DNA of 64,000 bases from Nonomuraea solani (GTDB lineage Bacteria > Actinomycetota > Actinomycetes > Streptosporangiales > Streptosporangiaceae): positions 1,281,652 through 1,345,651 of the forward strand of contig NZ_FNVT01000001.1 in NCBI RefSeq assembly GCF_900108335.1, written 5' to 3'. A program made the position numbers and the translations under genes. A model generated the notes under the pieces. That model did no database searches. It was not told the DNA's origin and saw only the letters and a program-made list of their open reading frames with translations. Below are positions 1 through 8,094 of this stretch, piece after piece (position 1 is the first letter of the stretch; each line of letters starts with the position of its first letter).

Positions 1-662
1 TGCCAGTTGCTGGCGCCGTCGATGCGCGCCGCCTCCTGCGGCTCCTCCGACAGCGAGGTGAGGCCGGCGAGCAGGATCAGCACCACCATCGGCGTCCACT
101 GCCACACGTCGATGAAGATCGTGGTCGGCAGGGCCGTGTACTGACCGGCGAGCCACGGCTGCGGCCCGATGCCGACCCAGCCGAGGACCTGGTTGGCCAG
201 GCCGATGTTCGGGTCGAAGATGAGCCGCCACATCATGCCGACCGCGACCGGGGTGGCGACGAGCGGCATCAGGATCGCCACCCGGACCCACTTCTGCCCC
301 TTGAACGGCCGCCACAGCAGCAGCGCGATCGCCATCCCGAGGACCACCTCGAACAGCAGCGCGACGACGGTGAACGTGGCGGTCCGCCCGACGGCGGGCC
401 AGAACCGCTCGAAGTCCGTGAGGACGTCGAAGTAGTTCCCCAGGCCCACGAACTCGCTCTCCGCGCGGACGGATCCCTCGGCGTCGGTCAGGCTGAGGTA
501 GCCGGTCCAGGCCAGCGGGAACACGAGCAGCGCGGCGACGAAGATCATCGCGGGCGCGGCGAACAGCCATTTGCGGTGGTCATCGACCCAGCGCAGCCAG
601 CCGGGCGTGGCAGGGGCGGTGGCGGCGCCGCGCGGCGCCTTGGTGGGAGTGATCGTTGCCAT
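1..662 (-). CDS. Sugar ABC transporter permease, MalF/UgpA type (3' end outside window)
   Basis: Inner-membrane permease subunit of a carbohydrate ABC importer. The reading frame begins at an ATG read from 662 down to 660, with a TGGAGA-like ribosome binding site just upstream, and runs off the left edge, so about 220 residues are visible. The N-terminus is cytoplasmic and Ala/Pro/Thr-rich, followed by a first membrane helix (around KWLFAAPAMIFVAALLV), a periplasmic loop, and further helices around TATFTVVALLFEVVLGMAIALL and VAILMPLVATPVAVGMMWRL. The visible end carries the EAA-type loop (EEPQEAARIDGAS), which contacts the ATPase. It lies 55 bp behind the binding-protein gene on the same strand, so the two should be one operon. 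No ATPase gene is visible; such actinobacterial importers often share MsiK. Confidence 0.9.
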   Translation of the reverse strand, partial: MATITPTKAPRGAATAPATPGWLRWVDDHRKWLFAAPAMIFVAALLVFPLAWTGYLSLTDAEGSVRAESEFVGLGNYFDVLTDFERFWPAVGRTATFTVVALLFEVVLGMAIALLLWRPFKGQKWVRVAILMPLVATPVAVGMMWRLIFDPNIGLANQVLGWVGIGPQPWLAGQYTALPTTIFIDVWQWTPMVVLILLAGLTSLSEEPQEAARIDGASNW

Positions 663-717
663 GAGGTCTCCAGGGGTGGGCGGGTGACGGGCGCTCGATC
701 CCGTCACCCGCGTCCGC

Positions 718-2004
718 TTACTTGGCCTCGTCGTCCAGGAACTTCTGGAACGCGGTGTTCGCCGTACCGGCGGCCGCCGCGGCGTCCTTGCCGGTGATCG
801 CGTCGACGATCGGCTGGCCGACGATCTCGCGGGCCTCGGCGACCTTCACGACCAGCGGGCGGTCATGGCCCACGCCGTCCTTGGTGCTGGCCGCGATGGC
901 CTCCACCAGGTCCTTCGGGAAGGTCGACGATCCCTCCGGGTTCGCCCAGACGGACGTGCGGGCGCCCGGCACGCCGGACTTCTGCTGGGCGAGCGTCTGC
1001 TCCTTGCCGGTGGCCCACTCGATGAACTTCCACGCGTTGGCGGTGTTCTCGGAGCTGGCGTTGACGCCCAGCGCCCACGACGGGATGTTGTACGGCTTCG
1101 ACCCCGCGGGCCCGGCCGGGAACGGCGCGAAGCCGACGTCGTCCGAGACCTTGGACTTGGCCGGGTCGGTGGCGTTCTTGTAGAGCGAGTTCGCCTCGGT
1201 GTAGAAGGCGGCCTTGCCCTGGGTGAAGATGGCCATCGCCTCGGGCCAGCCCATGTCGGTGCTGACGTTCGCGGGGCCGGAGTCCTTGATCAGCCCGCCG
1301 TAGTAGGCGTACGCCTGCTTGGCCGCCTCGCTGCCGACCGCGGACTTGCCGCCGCCGTCGACGAAGTCGCCGCCGAAGCTGTAGAGGAAGCTGGAGAACT
1401 GGGTGACCGCCGCCGACTTCCCGGTACGCGCCACGAAGCCGGCCACGCTCGGGTCGGCCGCCTTGATCTTGGCGGCGGCGGTCTTCAGCTCGTCGAGGGT
1501 CTTCGGCGGCGCGCTCAGGCCGGCCTTCTCCAGCAGGTCCTTGCGGTAGTAGAGGACCTCCTGCTCGGTAATGATCGGGACACCGACCGGCTTGCCCTCG
1601 TACGTGGTGGCCTCCACCGGGCCGGCCTGGAAGTCACTGAAGTCCCAGCCCTGCGCCTTCACCTGGTCCGTCAGGTCGGCCAGGTACTTGTTCTTGGCGA
1701 AGAGCTTCCCCTCCTGCAGCGGGCGGTACATCATCACGTCGATGTCGGACGAGCCGGCGTTCAGCTTGACGTTGTACTGGTCGGAGAGCTGGTCCTCGCC
1801 GAGCTGGGTGATCTCGACCTTGAGCCCGCTCTGCTTCTCGAACGCGGGCAGCGCCGCCTTGATGTTCTCGGTCCACACGTGGTTGGCCAGCGTGACCCGG
1901 ACCGTCTTGGACGAGGCGCCGTCGTCGCCACCGCCGCAGGCGGACAGGCTCATGGCGGCAACCACGGCCAGAGATGTACCGATGATCGATCGACGTCGTC
2001 GCAT
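718..2004 (-). CDS. Extracellular sugar-binding lipoprotein of an ABC importer
   Basis: Solute-binding protein (family 1, MalE-like) that delivers a sugar or oligosaccharide to the neighbouring permease. I place the start at the ATG at 2004, which follows AGAAAGGCGAG at good spacing and gives a normal lipoprotein signal: MRRRRS, a hydrophobic stretch, then the lipobox LSAC with Cys about 23 residues in. Starts at 2025 and 2052 are in frame but would put a long tail before the signal. The mature protein shows family hallmarks such as VTLANHVWTENIKAALPAFEKQSG near the N-terminus and a YNIPSWALGVNASSENTANAWKFIEW block. Length (428 aa) is normal. It is divergent from a GntR regulator, which is the likely local controller. 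Confidence 0.9.
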   Translation of the reverse strand: MRRRRSIIGTSLAVVAAMSLSACGGGDDGASSKTVRVTLANHVWTENIKAALPAFEKQSGLKVEITQLGEDQLSDQYNVKLNAGSSDIDVMMYRPLQEGKLFAKNKYLADLTDQVKAQGWDFSDFQAGPVEATTYEGKPVGVPIITEQEVLYYRKDLLEKAGLSAPPKTLDELKTAAAKIKAADPSVAGFVARTGKSAAVTQFSSFLYSFGGDFVDGGGKSAVGSEAAKQAYAYYGGLIKDSGPANVSTDMGWPEAMAIFTQGKAAFYTEANSLYKNATDPAKSKVSDDVGFAPFPAGPAGSKPYNIPSWALGVNASSENTANAWKFIEWATGKEQTLAQQKSGVPGARTSVWANPEGSSTFPKDLVEAIAASTKDGVGHDRPLVVKVAEAREIVGQPIVDAITGKDAAAAAGTANTAFQKFLDDEAK

Positions 2005-2129
2005 GTCATCTCGCCTTTCTGTCATGGCCGCCGCCCCCCGGGAGAGCGCCACACGTACTTAACATCTGCTTAATGTCGGGATGCTAGGCCCAAAAAGCTG
2101 ATTTATTCAAGAGTGGAGGTCTAACTGAT
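2005..2129. promoter_or_regulatory. Divergent promoter region, sugar-binding protein / GntR regulator
   Basis: This 125-bp AT-richer gap separates two divergent starts and must hold both promoters. The GntR side has a clear GGAGG at 2115-2119. The segment acttaacatctgcttaatgt (about 2055-2074) contains ACAT and ATGT half-sites seven bases apart, a possible operator. The operator call is weak and based only on symmetry. Confidence 0.4.
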
Positions 2130-2903
2130 ATGCTTTGTGACGTGAACCAGTCCTCCCCAGAGGGTGCACCCACCCAGCGCGCCCCTGCCGAGGCTGGGCT
2201 GCACGCACGCGTCCTCGACCACCTCGGCACCGCCATCTGCAGCGGCGACGTGGCCGCTGCTTCGGTCCTGAGCATCGAAGACCTGGTCGACCGCTATCAG
2301 GTCTCCCGCTCGGTCATCCGCGAGGTGCTGCGGGTGCTCGCGTCCATGGGGCTCATCGAGACCCGGCGCCGGGTCGGCATCATGATCCAGCCCGCCGAGG
2401 CGTGGAGCGTCTTCGATCCGCAGATGATCCGCTGGCGGCTCGCCTCCGACGGGCGCATGGCGCAACTGCGCTCGATCACCGAGCTGCGGACCGCGATCGA
2501 GCCGCACGCCGCCTGGCTGGCCGCCGAGCGGGTCGGCGACGACGAGGCGAGCGAGTTAGTGGGGCTCGCGGCCAGGATGTGGGCCGCCGGGAAGGCCGGT
2601 GACGAGGCGCGCTTCCTCGACCTGGACATCGACTTCCACCGGCGGGTGCTGGCGGCCTCCGGCAACGAGATGTTCGCGAAGCTGCAACTGATCGTCGCCG
2701 AGGTGCTCGCCGGCCGTCACCACTACCACCTGATGCCGCACCACCCGCACGAGCGGGCGCTGCAACTGCACACCGACGTGGCCCACGCGATCCAGCGGCG
2801 CGACGGCCAGCGGGCCAGGGAGGCCATGGTGGGGATCATGGAGCAGGGGTTCGACGAGATGAAGACGATGTGGGCGCAGACCGCCGACCCAGGGGACGCG
2901 TAG
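2130..2903 (+). CDS. GntR/FadR-family transcriptional regulator
   Basis: DNA-binding regulator of 257 aa. The N-terminal winged helix (about residues 25-95) includes LSIEDLVDRYQVSRSVIREVLRVL and a beta wing ending RRRVGIMI. The rest is an all-helical FCD effector domain, with the typical DLDIDFHRRVL segment and downstream histidines (HHYH, then HTDVAHAI) that bind metal and an organic acid or sugar-acid ligand in this family. The start is the ATG at 2130 with GGAGG ten bases upstream. It is transcribed away from the sugar importer and probably represses it. Codon 143 is TTA (2556-2558), rare in such genomes and a sign of possible bldA dependence. The ligand cannot be told from sequence. Confidence 0.9.
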   Translation: MLCDVNQSSPEGAPTQRAPAEAGLHARVLDHLGTAICSGDVAAASVLSIEDLVDRYQVSRSVIREVLRVLASMGLIETRRRVGIMIQPAEAWSVFDPQMIRWRLASDGRMAQLRSITELRTAIEPHAAWLAAERVGDDEASELVGLAARMWAAGKAGDEARFLDLDIDFHRRVLAASGNEMFAKLQLIVAEVLAGRHHYHLMPHHPHERALQLHTDVAHAIQRRDGQRAREAMVGIMEQGFDEMKTMWAQTADPGDA

Positions 2904-2908
2904 GCCGC

Positions 2909-3925
2909 TCAGGCTCTGAAGCCCGTCAGCACCCGCTCGGCCTGCTCCATCATGTCCCTGACGATCTCGGCGGCGGGTTTGATGTCGTGGATCAGGCCGA
3001 CGCCCTGTCCCATCAGCCAGGGCATCTCCTCCCAGTCGGCCTCCGTCTCCGGAACCGGCAGCAGCAGGCCGAACTTGCGCATCGGCGTCTCCTCCTCCTG
3101 GACGACCGTCCTGCCGACCTGATCCAGGGAGTCGAGATCGGCCGGGATCTCCGCCAGCCGGTCGTCCCACTCCGAGACCACGCGGTTGCGCTGGACCCGC
3201 ATCGGGTTGAACTTCGGCCACTCCGGCCCGAAGATCGACGTGAGCACCGAGCTCTCTCCCGTGGCGGTGACCAGCCGCCGGTGATGCTCGGGGTGCACGC
3301 GGGCCTCGCGCGAGGCGACCATCCGGGTGCCGACCCACACCCCGTCGGCGCCCAGGCACAGGGCGGCGGCGACCTGGCGGCCGTCGGTGATCCCGCCCGC
3401 GGCCAGGACCATCGCGCGCTCGCCCACGGCGTCCACGATGGCGGGCACGTTGACCATGGTCGGCAGGCCGCCGTAGTTGTGCCCGCCGGCCTCCCAGCCT
3501 TGGGCGATGACGACGTCGGCCCCGTCGTCCACGGCGAGCCTGGCCGCGTCGGCGGAGCCGACCTGCTCCCACACCGACACGCCGGCCTCGCGCAGCAGCT
3601 TCAGCCGGTCCGCCGGCGGGTGGCCCCAGTGGAACGAGGCGATCGGCACCCGTTCCTCCGCGATCACCTCGACCTGCTCGGCGGTGCTGAAGAAGCTGAT
3701 GAGGTTGACGTTGAACGGCGCCCCGCCGGTCCGGGCCCGGACCTCGCGGATGGTCGCCCTGAGCTGGTCGGGCGGCATGAGCCCGGCTCCGATCGCGCCG
3801 ATGCCGCCCGCGTTGGTGACCGCCGCGGCGAGATCGGGCGTCTCGCCCACGAAGGCCATTCCTGCGCAGGCGAGCGGGTACGGGTTGGCGTACTTCGCCG
3901 TAAGCCGGGTGGACAGCACGGACAT
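2909..3925 (-). CDS. Nitronate monooxygenase (2-nitropropane dioxygenase family)
   Basis: FMN-dependent TIM-barrel enzyme of 338 aa, expected to oxidise alkyl nitronates to carbonyl compounds and nitrite; some family members instead act as enoyl reductases. Family signs are the N-terminal YPLACAGMAFVGETPDLAAAVTNAGGIGAIGAG block, the mid-protein IAQGWEAGGHNYG motif (the AQGxEAGGH loop that sits at the flavin) and the phosphate-binding stretch LAAGGITDGRQVAAALCLGADGVWVGTRM. An AAGGAAGG site precedes the ATG at 3925. It converges with the GntR gene with only 5 bp between stops. The C-terminal 90 residues carry the usual small lid region. Substrate unknown. Confidence 0.9.
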   Translation of the reverse strand: MSVLSTRLTAKYANPYPLACAGMAFVGETPDLAAAVTNAGGIGAIGAGLMPPDQLRATIREVRARTGGAPFNVNLISFFSTAEQVEVIAEERVPIASFHWGHPPADRLKLLREAGVSVWEQVGSADAARLAVDDGADVVIAQGWEAGGHNYGGLPTMVNVPAIVDAVGERAMVLAAGGITDGRQVAAALCLGADGVWVGTRMVASREARVHPEHHRRLVTATGESSVLTSIFGPEWPKFNPMRVQRNRVVSEWDDRLAEIPADLDSLDQVGRTVVQEEETPMRKFGLLLPVPETEADWEEMPWLMGQGVGLIHDIKPAAEIVRDMMEQAERVLTGFRA

Positions 3926-4017
3926 GGCGGCGTCCTTCCTTGAGACTCTCCGTCCATCGTGCTGCCCTTCGGACGGATTGCCCAGACGCCCCCGTGGGCC
4001 TGTCCGCTACCGGCCGC

Positions 4018-4095
4018 GCGTCACGCGGGTCCTGTCACGCGGGTCGTCCCTGTCAGGCGGGTCCCTGTCAGGCGGGTCCCTGTCACGCGGGTCCC
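4018..4095. repeat. 15-bp tandem repeat array between two minus-strand genes
   Basis: Units of TGTCAGGCGGGTCCC (or TGTCACGCGGGTCCC) follow head to tail: 4051-4065, 4066-4080 and 4081-4095. An 18-base variant sits at 4033-4050 and a truncated copy before it. A further GCGTCACGCGGGC lies at 4115-4130 over the 3' end of the exporter gene. The array occupies most of the gap between the exporter stop (4119) and the oxygenase start (3925). I see no protein or hairpin role. Confidence 0.85.
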
Positions 4096-4118
4096 TCTTC
4101 CCGTGCGGCGGCCGCGCG

Positions 4119-5576
4119 TCACGCGGGCTCTTCTTCGAGCGTCGCGGTGCTGTCGGCACGGGCCGGGAGGAGCAGGGCGGTGACGACCACGGCCACGGAC
4201 AGCACCGCGCCGATGATGAAGGCGAGCTGCATGCCGCCGAGGTTGGCCATCGCCTCCGTGACGCCTTCGGCCTTCAGGCCGTCGGCTCGCGCGCTCATCA
4301 CGGTGATCACGAGCGCGGTGCCGAAGGCGGCGGCGACCTGCTGCAGCGTGCTCAGGATCGAGCTGCCGTGGGAGTAGAGCCGCGGCGGGACCGCGCCGAG
4401 CCCGAGGGTGAACACCGGGGTGAAGGTCACGGCCAGGCCCACCATCAGCAGCGCGTGCAGCCCGAGGATCTGCCAGTAGGGCATCGTCATCGAGACCTGG
4501 GTGAAGCCGGCGAGCGACAGCATGATGCCGAACGCGCCGGGAACGACCAGCACCCGGCCGCCGAACTTGTCGAACAGGCGGCCCACGGTCGGACCGAGCA
4601 GCCCCATCGCGAGGCCGCCCGGCATCACCAGGAGGCCGGTCTCCAGGGCGCTGAGGCCGCGGACGCTCTGCAGGTAGAGCGGCAACAGGATCATCGAGCC
4701 GAGCATCGCCATGAAGGCCAGCGACATCATGATCAGCGCGATCGTGTAGGTGCGGTTGAGCAGAGTGCGCAGGTCGAGCAGCGGCACGCCGCGCTTCTGC
4801 AGCCACAGTTGGCGGAAGACGAAGACGGCGATGGTGGCCAGCCCGGCCACCACGATCGTGGCGGCGAAGCCGGCGTCACCGCCCTCGAACCGGCTGAGGC
4901 CGTAGACCAGGCCGCCGAAGCCGGCCGCGGCGGTGACCACGCTGAACCAGTCGATGCTGCTGAACTGGGGCTCGCCGATGTTCTCCAGCCGCTTCAGGCC
5001 GCGCCAGGCGATCAGGGCCGCGATGGGGAGCACCACGGCGAACAGCAGGCGCCAGGAGCCGAACTGCAGGATCACGCCCGAGACCGCCGGGCCCATCGCG
5101 GGCGCGACCGACATGGCCAGGGTGACGTTGCCCATCACCTTGCCCCGGTCTTCCTCGGGCACCACCCGCATCAGCGTGGTCATCAGCAGCGGCATCATCA
5201 CGGCCGTGCCGGACGCCTGGACGATGCGGGCGCCGAGCAGCACCTCGAACGTCGGCGCCACGATGGCCAGCGCCGTGCCGGCCAGGAACAGGCCCATCGC
5301 GACGGAATATGCCGTCCGGGTGGACACCCGCTGCAGGAACCAGCCGGTGATCGGGATCACCGCGGCCATGGTCAGCATGAAGGCGGTCGAGAGCCACTGC
5401 GCGGTCTGCTCGGTGATGCTCAAGGCCGTCATCAACCGGGGGATCGCGTTGATCATGATCGTCTCATTGAGAATGACCACGAACGTGGCGAGCACCAGCA
5501 GCCGGATCACGGCAGGCGTGCGACCCGAACCGGCGGTCGCGGGCTTGGCGGGTGAGTCTAGCTGGGGGCTGGGCAC
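4119..5576 (-). CDS. MFS multidrug exporter, DHA2 (EmrB/QacA) family
   Basis: Proton-driven drug exporter of the 14-helix DHA2 group, about 485 aa. I choose the GTG at 5576, preceded by AGAGG, because the frame upstream of it is a long charged tail unlike the family. Helix 1 holds the ATFVVILNETIMINAIPRLM segment, with an acidic residue in place of the usual Asp. Motif A-like residues follow helix 2, and the antiporter motif C appears as SVAPAMGPAVSGVI. Helices are regular through to the C-terminal LAFIIGAVLSVAVVVTALLL. A palindrome at 5641-5657 in front of the gene may be a repressor site. The downstream gap holds the 15-bp tandem repeats. Substrate unknown. Confidence 0.88.
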   Translation of the reverse strand: MPSPQLDSPAKPATAGSGRTPAVIRLLVLATFVVILNETIMINAIPRLMTALSITEQTAQWLSTAFMLTMAAVIPITGWFLQRVSTRTAYSVAMGLFLAGTALAIVAPTFEVLLGARIVQASGTAVMMPLLMTTLMRVVPEEDRGKVMGNVTLAMSVAPAMGPAVSGVILQFGSWRLLFAVVLPIAALIAWRGLKRLENIGEPQFSSIDWFSVVTAAAGFGGLVYGLSRFEGGDAGFAATIVVAGLATIAVFVFRQLWLQKRGVPLLDLRTLLNRTYTIALIMMSLAFMAMLGSMILLPLYLQSVRGLSALETGLLVMPGGLAMGLLGPTVGRLFDKFGGRVLVVPGAFGIMLSLAGFTQVSMTMPYWQILGLHALLMVGLAVTFTPVFTLGLGAVPPRLYSHGSSILSTLQQVAAAFGTALVITVMSARADGLKAEGVTEAMANLGGMQLAFIIGAVLSVAVVVTALLLPARADSTATLEEEPA

Positions 5577-5931
5577 GGCACCTCTATCGGGGTTGCGGGG
5601 TGAAACGCGGTCATGGCCGGCGTCACGGTCTCTTGTCTCATACGTTGTCGTCACGTACAGACTGACCGGCGCCACTGACAAAACTCATCGGCCACGCCCA
5701 GCATTCCGCCATATGGGGCGAAATGTCACCCGGTTTTCACCAACGGTGCATGATCCACTGATCGTGCGACCTGGGCGAACGCCTCACGCACCCTTCGTGG
5801 CGGCCCGGCCTCCGGCCGGCGGCGTGCCGATCTTCGAGCGGGAGTCGAGACCGGTCCACGCTGCACGGCGCCACAGCCACCCCGGGGCCGCCGTCAACAC
5901 ATTTATCGTCAGAAATCAGTGACCATTCATG
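5577..5931. other. Non-coding gap upstream of the DHA2 exporter
   Basis: 355 bp between the roadblock gene stop and the exporter start, both on the minus strand. It holds the exporter promoter, an inverted repeat at 5641-5657 and a GC-rich hairpin CCGGCCtccGGCCGG near 5807-5821 without a T-run. Short open frames here have no recognisable protein character. I see no RNA gene. Confidence 0.6.
5641..5657. promoter_or_regulatory. Inverted repeat, candidate operator of the DHA2 exporter
   Basis: TACGT-TGTCGTC-ACGTA: 5-bp arms with a 7-bp spacer, 65 bp upstream of the exporter GTG. Size and position fit a TetR- or MarR-type site, but no such regulator lies next to it. Confidence 0.5.
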
Positions 5932-6297
5932 TCAGAGCGCGATTTCGCCCTCGATACGCCGCAGACTGAACCGAGCGAGCGCCAGGTTGGCGCGTTCCCG
6001 GTCGAGAACCAGATAGAGGAAAAGCTGCCCACCAGGCGTGCTGAGAAGCCGGATGATGTGGTACTGGCTTTTCAGCGTGATGAGGATGTCCTCGATTTCG
6101 TCGTCGAGCTGGAGTGAGGCCAGTGTGCGCAGTTTGGCCCTTACCACTTCGGTGTTTCCGGCCGCCGCGACTTCAAGATCAAGTTCGCGCCCACCCCCTA
6201 TGGTGCCGAGGGCCATGCCGCTCCCGTAGTCCACGAGCGCGGCGCCCAGAGCGCCCTCGATGGCCATGGCGTTCTTTAGTGCGGTCTCAATGTTCAT
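5932..6297 (-). CDS. Roadblock/LC7-domain protein (A)
   Basis: A 121-aa protein with the small alpha/beta roadblock/LC7 fold: an N-terminal helix (NIETALKNAMAIEGALGAALVDY), a beta strand with a gly turn (GSGMALGTIGGG), a long central helix (DLEVAAAGNTEVVRAKLRTLASL) and C-terminal strands (ILITLKSQYHIIRLL, QLFLYLVLDRERANLALARF). In actinobacteria and myxobacteria such proteins (MglB, CvnB) dimerise and act on Ras-like GTPases or report on signalling partners. It is divergent, across only 74 bp, from a DUF4388-like gene followed by a second roadblock gene, so the three are probably co-regulated. An AGAAAGAG site precedes the ATG. No GTPase or histidine kinase gene is adjacent, unlike conservons. 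Confidence 0.75.
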   Translation of the reverse strand: MNIETALKNAMAIEGALGAALVDYGSGMALGTIGGGRELDLEVAAAGNTEVVRAKLRTLASLQLDDEIEDILITLKSQYHIIRLLSTPGGQLFLYLVLDRERANLALARFSLRRIEGEIAL

Positions 6298-6371
6298 GTG
6301 ACTCTTTCTGCCTTTTGTGCGTGCCGGGACATAAAGTACCCTTGTGGCCCCGGATAGTGAAGGGCCGCAAA

Positions 6372-7187
6372 GTGCCAGCGCGAGAGGTCGACGACTTGAG
6401 CCCCTTAGGCTCGATACTGCGAAACGGCAGGCAGGCGGCGTCCTCCGGCCGGTTGAAAGTCGAGGGCAGCCCCGGTGGCCAGGTCTATTTGCGGTTCGGC
6501 CGGGTCATCGCGGCCACCACTCCCGCCTCGCCGGGGCCCGAATCCCTGCTGCTCCGTTCCGGGCGGGTGAGCGAGGACGACTGGAACGTTGCATTCAGCG
6601 CGGGCGCCCCGACCGGCCGGGTCGGCCCCGAACTGGTCGATCGTGGCAGCGTGGGGAGCGCGGGCCTGGAGGTCGTGTGCCTGATGGCCACGTTCGACGC
6701 GCTGTTCGCCATGGCCCTGTTCGGCGCGGGGGCGGGCACGATGGAGCCGCTCGGCCCCGGCGACCTGCTGCCGAACCTGCTGGTCCAGCCCGGCATCCCG
6801 ATCGAGCGACTGGACCGGGAGACCGCCCGGCGCCTGGAGATCGCCGCGGGCTGGCAGGAGATCGGCGTCACCCCCCAGTGCCGGCCCGCGGCGGCGCGGG
6901 CCGCGGCCGAGTCGCCGATCAGGCCCGACGCGCTGCGCCAGTCGGTGCTCGCCAAGGCCAACGGCCGCCGTACACCCCGCGACATCGCCTTCACGCTCGG
7001 CCAGGGCCTCTTCGTCGTCATGCAGGAGATCGCCGACATGGCCCGCGAAGGACTCGTCGTCACCGACCCGCCGCCGCCCTCAGAAGACGAACCCACCCTT
7101 GACGACGACTCGTTGCGTCTCCCGCTTCTCCCGCGCCACAACGCGACGGCGAGCAGGCCGCGGGGCGGCGAGGATCCACAGGAATAG
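6372..7187 (+). CDS. DUF4388-like protein with C-terminal winged-helix-like region
   Basis: A 271-aa protein. The GTG at 6372 is chosen because GAAGGG sits 7 bases upstream. The N-terminal 110 residues look like the PatA-type DUF4388 domain: LGSILRNGRQAASSGRLKVEG, then GGQVYLRFGRVIAATT and a helix reading GPESLLLRSGRVSEDDW. After a middle linker, residues about 170-235 (IRPDALRQSVLAKANGRRTPRDIAFTLGQGLFVVMQEIADMAREGLV) resemble the DUF4388-associated winged helix, here probably for protein contact. It has a Pro/Asp/Glu-rich tail. Its partners should be the two roadblock proteins encoded on either side. The name is from remembered domain patterns; the function is unknown. Confidence 0.65.
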   Translation: MPAREVDDLSPLGSILRNGRQAASSGRLKVEGSPGGQVYLRFGRVIAATTPASPGPESLLLRSGRVSEDDWNVAFSAGAPTGRVGPELVDRGSVGSAGLEVVCLMATFDALFAMALFGAGAGTMEPLGPGDLLPNLLVQPGIPIERLDRETARRLEIAAGWQEIGVTPQCRPAAARAAAESPIRPDALRQSVLAKANGRRTPRDIAFTLGQGLFVVMQEIADMAREGLVVTDPPPPSEDEPTLDDDSLRLPLLPRHNATASRPRGGEDPQE

Positions 7188-7207
7188 CACCAGAGAAAGT
7201 CGTGATC

Positions 7208-7585
7208 ATGGCACAGAACCCGATTCTCACGGAGCTCCGCTCCCTCCGCGACCAGGTGACGGGGGTGATGGAGACGGCGGTCGCGACCGTCGACGGGCTG
7301 CTCGTGGTCGCCGACACGGACGGCGCCCGGCCCGAGGTCCTCTCGGCGCTGGCCGCCGCCACCCTCGGCCTCGGCAAGCGCACCGGGGCGGAGGTGGGCA
7401 TGGGCGACCTGCGCGAGGTGGTGATCCGCTGCCGCGGCGGTTATGTCATCGTGTACGCGGTCGGCCGCATGGGCCTGCTGGCCGTCCTCGCGGACGAGGG
7501 CCTCGACGTGCCGCGCCTGCACGTCGAGTCCCGCCCCACCGTGGAACGCCTGGACGCTCTCCTCACCCAGGGCAGCCTCAACTGA
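7208..7585 (+). CDS. Roadblock/LC7-domain protein (B)
   Basis: A 125-aa roadblock/LC7 protein, second of its kind in the locus. The ATG at 7208 is preferred to the GTG at 7202 because AGAGAAAG ends 8 bases before it. An N-terminal helix (NPILTELRSLRDQVTGVMETAV) is followed by the strand VDGLLVVADTDG, the central helix VLSALAAATLGLGKRT and the strands LREVVIRCRGGYVIVYAVGRMGLLAVLADEG. This matches the layout of MglB/CvnB-type proteins. It follows the DUF4388-like gene by 20 bp. The stop codon lies inside the first unit of a 30-bp tandem repeat; reading through it would add repeat-encoded TEGGLN tails. Confidence 0.75.
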   Translation: MAQNPILTELRSLRDQVTGVMETAVATVDGLLVVADTDGARPEVLSALAAATLGLGKRTGAEVGMGDLREVVIRCRGGYVIVYAVGRMGLLAVLADEGLDVPRLHVESRPTVERLDALLTQGSLN

Positions 7586-7659
7586 CCGGGGCCCACCGAG
7601 GGCGGCCTCAACCGACTGTGGCTCACCGAGGGCGGCCTCAACTGACCGGGGCGCCCTGG
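7570..7659. repeat. Three 30-bp tandem repeats spanning the roadblock B stop codon
   Basis: Units at 7570-7599, 7600-7629 and 7630-7659 share GGGCGGCCTCAAC and, more loosely, CACCGA. The unit length is a multiple of three. Unit 1 has TGA as the stop of the upstream gene, unit 2 has CGA at that place and unit 3 has TGA again, so the array looks like a duplication of the last ten codons of the gene. Confidence 0.85.
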
Positions 7660-7813
7660 GGGACGCCCCGCTGACCCAGGGTGGCCGGGGTCACCCGGGT
7701 GCGCAGCCCTGCGCCACCTGCCGGCTCTCCACGTCGCCGACTTGCCTGCGCGGGGCCTTCGCCATGCCGCTAAGACGGGCCGCTGGGACGGGCCGCTGAG
7801 ACGGGCCGGCATG

Positions 7814-7981
7814 GCCGAGCCGGCGGGCCCCGTTCCGGACGGTCTGCCGGCTGAACGCGTACGTGCCGGCCGTGGCCGGAGCGGTGTCGTCGAACCGGAA
7901 TGTCACCGTCGCGCCGGGCCGCACCTCGGGCACTGGCGATTCGACCCGGTTCGTCCCCCACGTGGTGTTGTCCTGAGACGA
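7814..7981 (-). pseudogene. Remnant of an NBR1-type Ig-like domain
   Basis: Read on the minus strand, this stretch gives SSQDNTTWGTNRVESPVPEV followed by a PGATVTFRFDDTAPATAGTY segment and FSRQTVRNG. That is the second half of the Ig-like domain found next to BRCA1 and in bacterial secreted enzymes, where the usual text is DNTTWG.NRV, PG.TVTF.F..TAP...GTY.F and WQMVRDG. The first half of the domain is missing, the final WFG is changed to RRLG, and no start codon with a ribosome site or parent protein is nearby. The frame is still open, so decay is by truncation rather than by stops. Identification is from remembered family patterns. Confidence 0.6.
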
Positions 7982-8094
7982 CCGGTGGCCACGGAAGCCG
8001 GAAGAAGCCCCAGACCAAGGGTCCCCTCCCTAGACCTGTCAGTGAAGAGCGTCGATGGCAGGGCGGCGATCCCTAGGCTTCCGCGCTCGGTGTT

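Noticed and set aside
4018..4095. Possible CRISPR array
   Set aside because: The repeats are 15 bp, directly adjacent with no unique spacers, and there are no cas genes.
3477..5555. A 692-codon plus-strand frame opposite the oxygenase and DHA2 exporter
   Set aside because: Low-complexity His/Gln/Arg/Gly-rich product, antisense to two well-recognised genes.
5807..5821. GC-rich hairpin as terminator of the roadblock A gene
   Set aside because: Only a 6-bp stem with no T-run and more than 100 bp from the stop; too weak to call.
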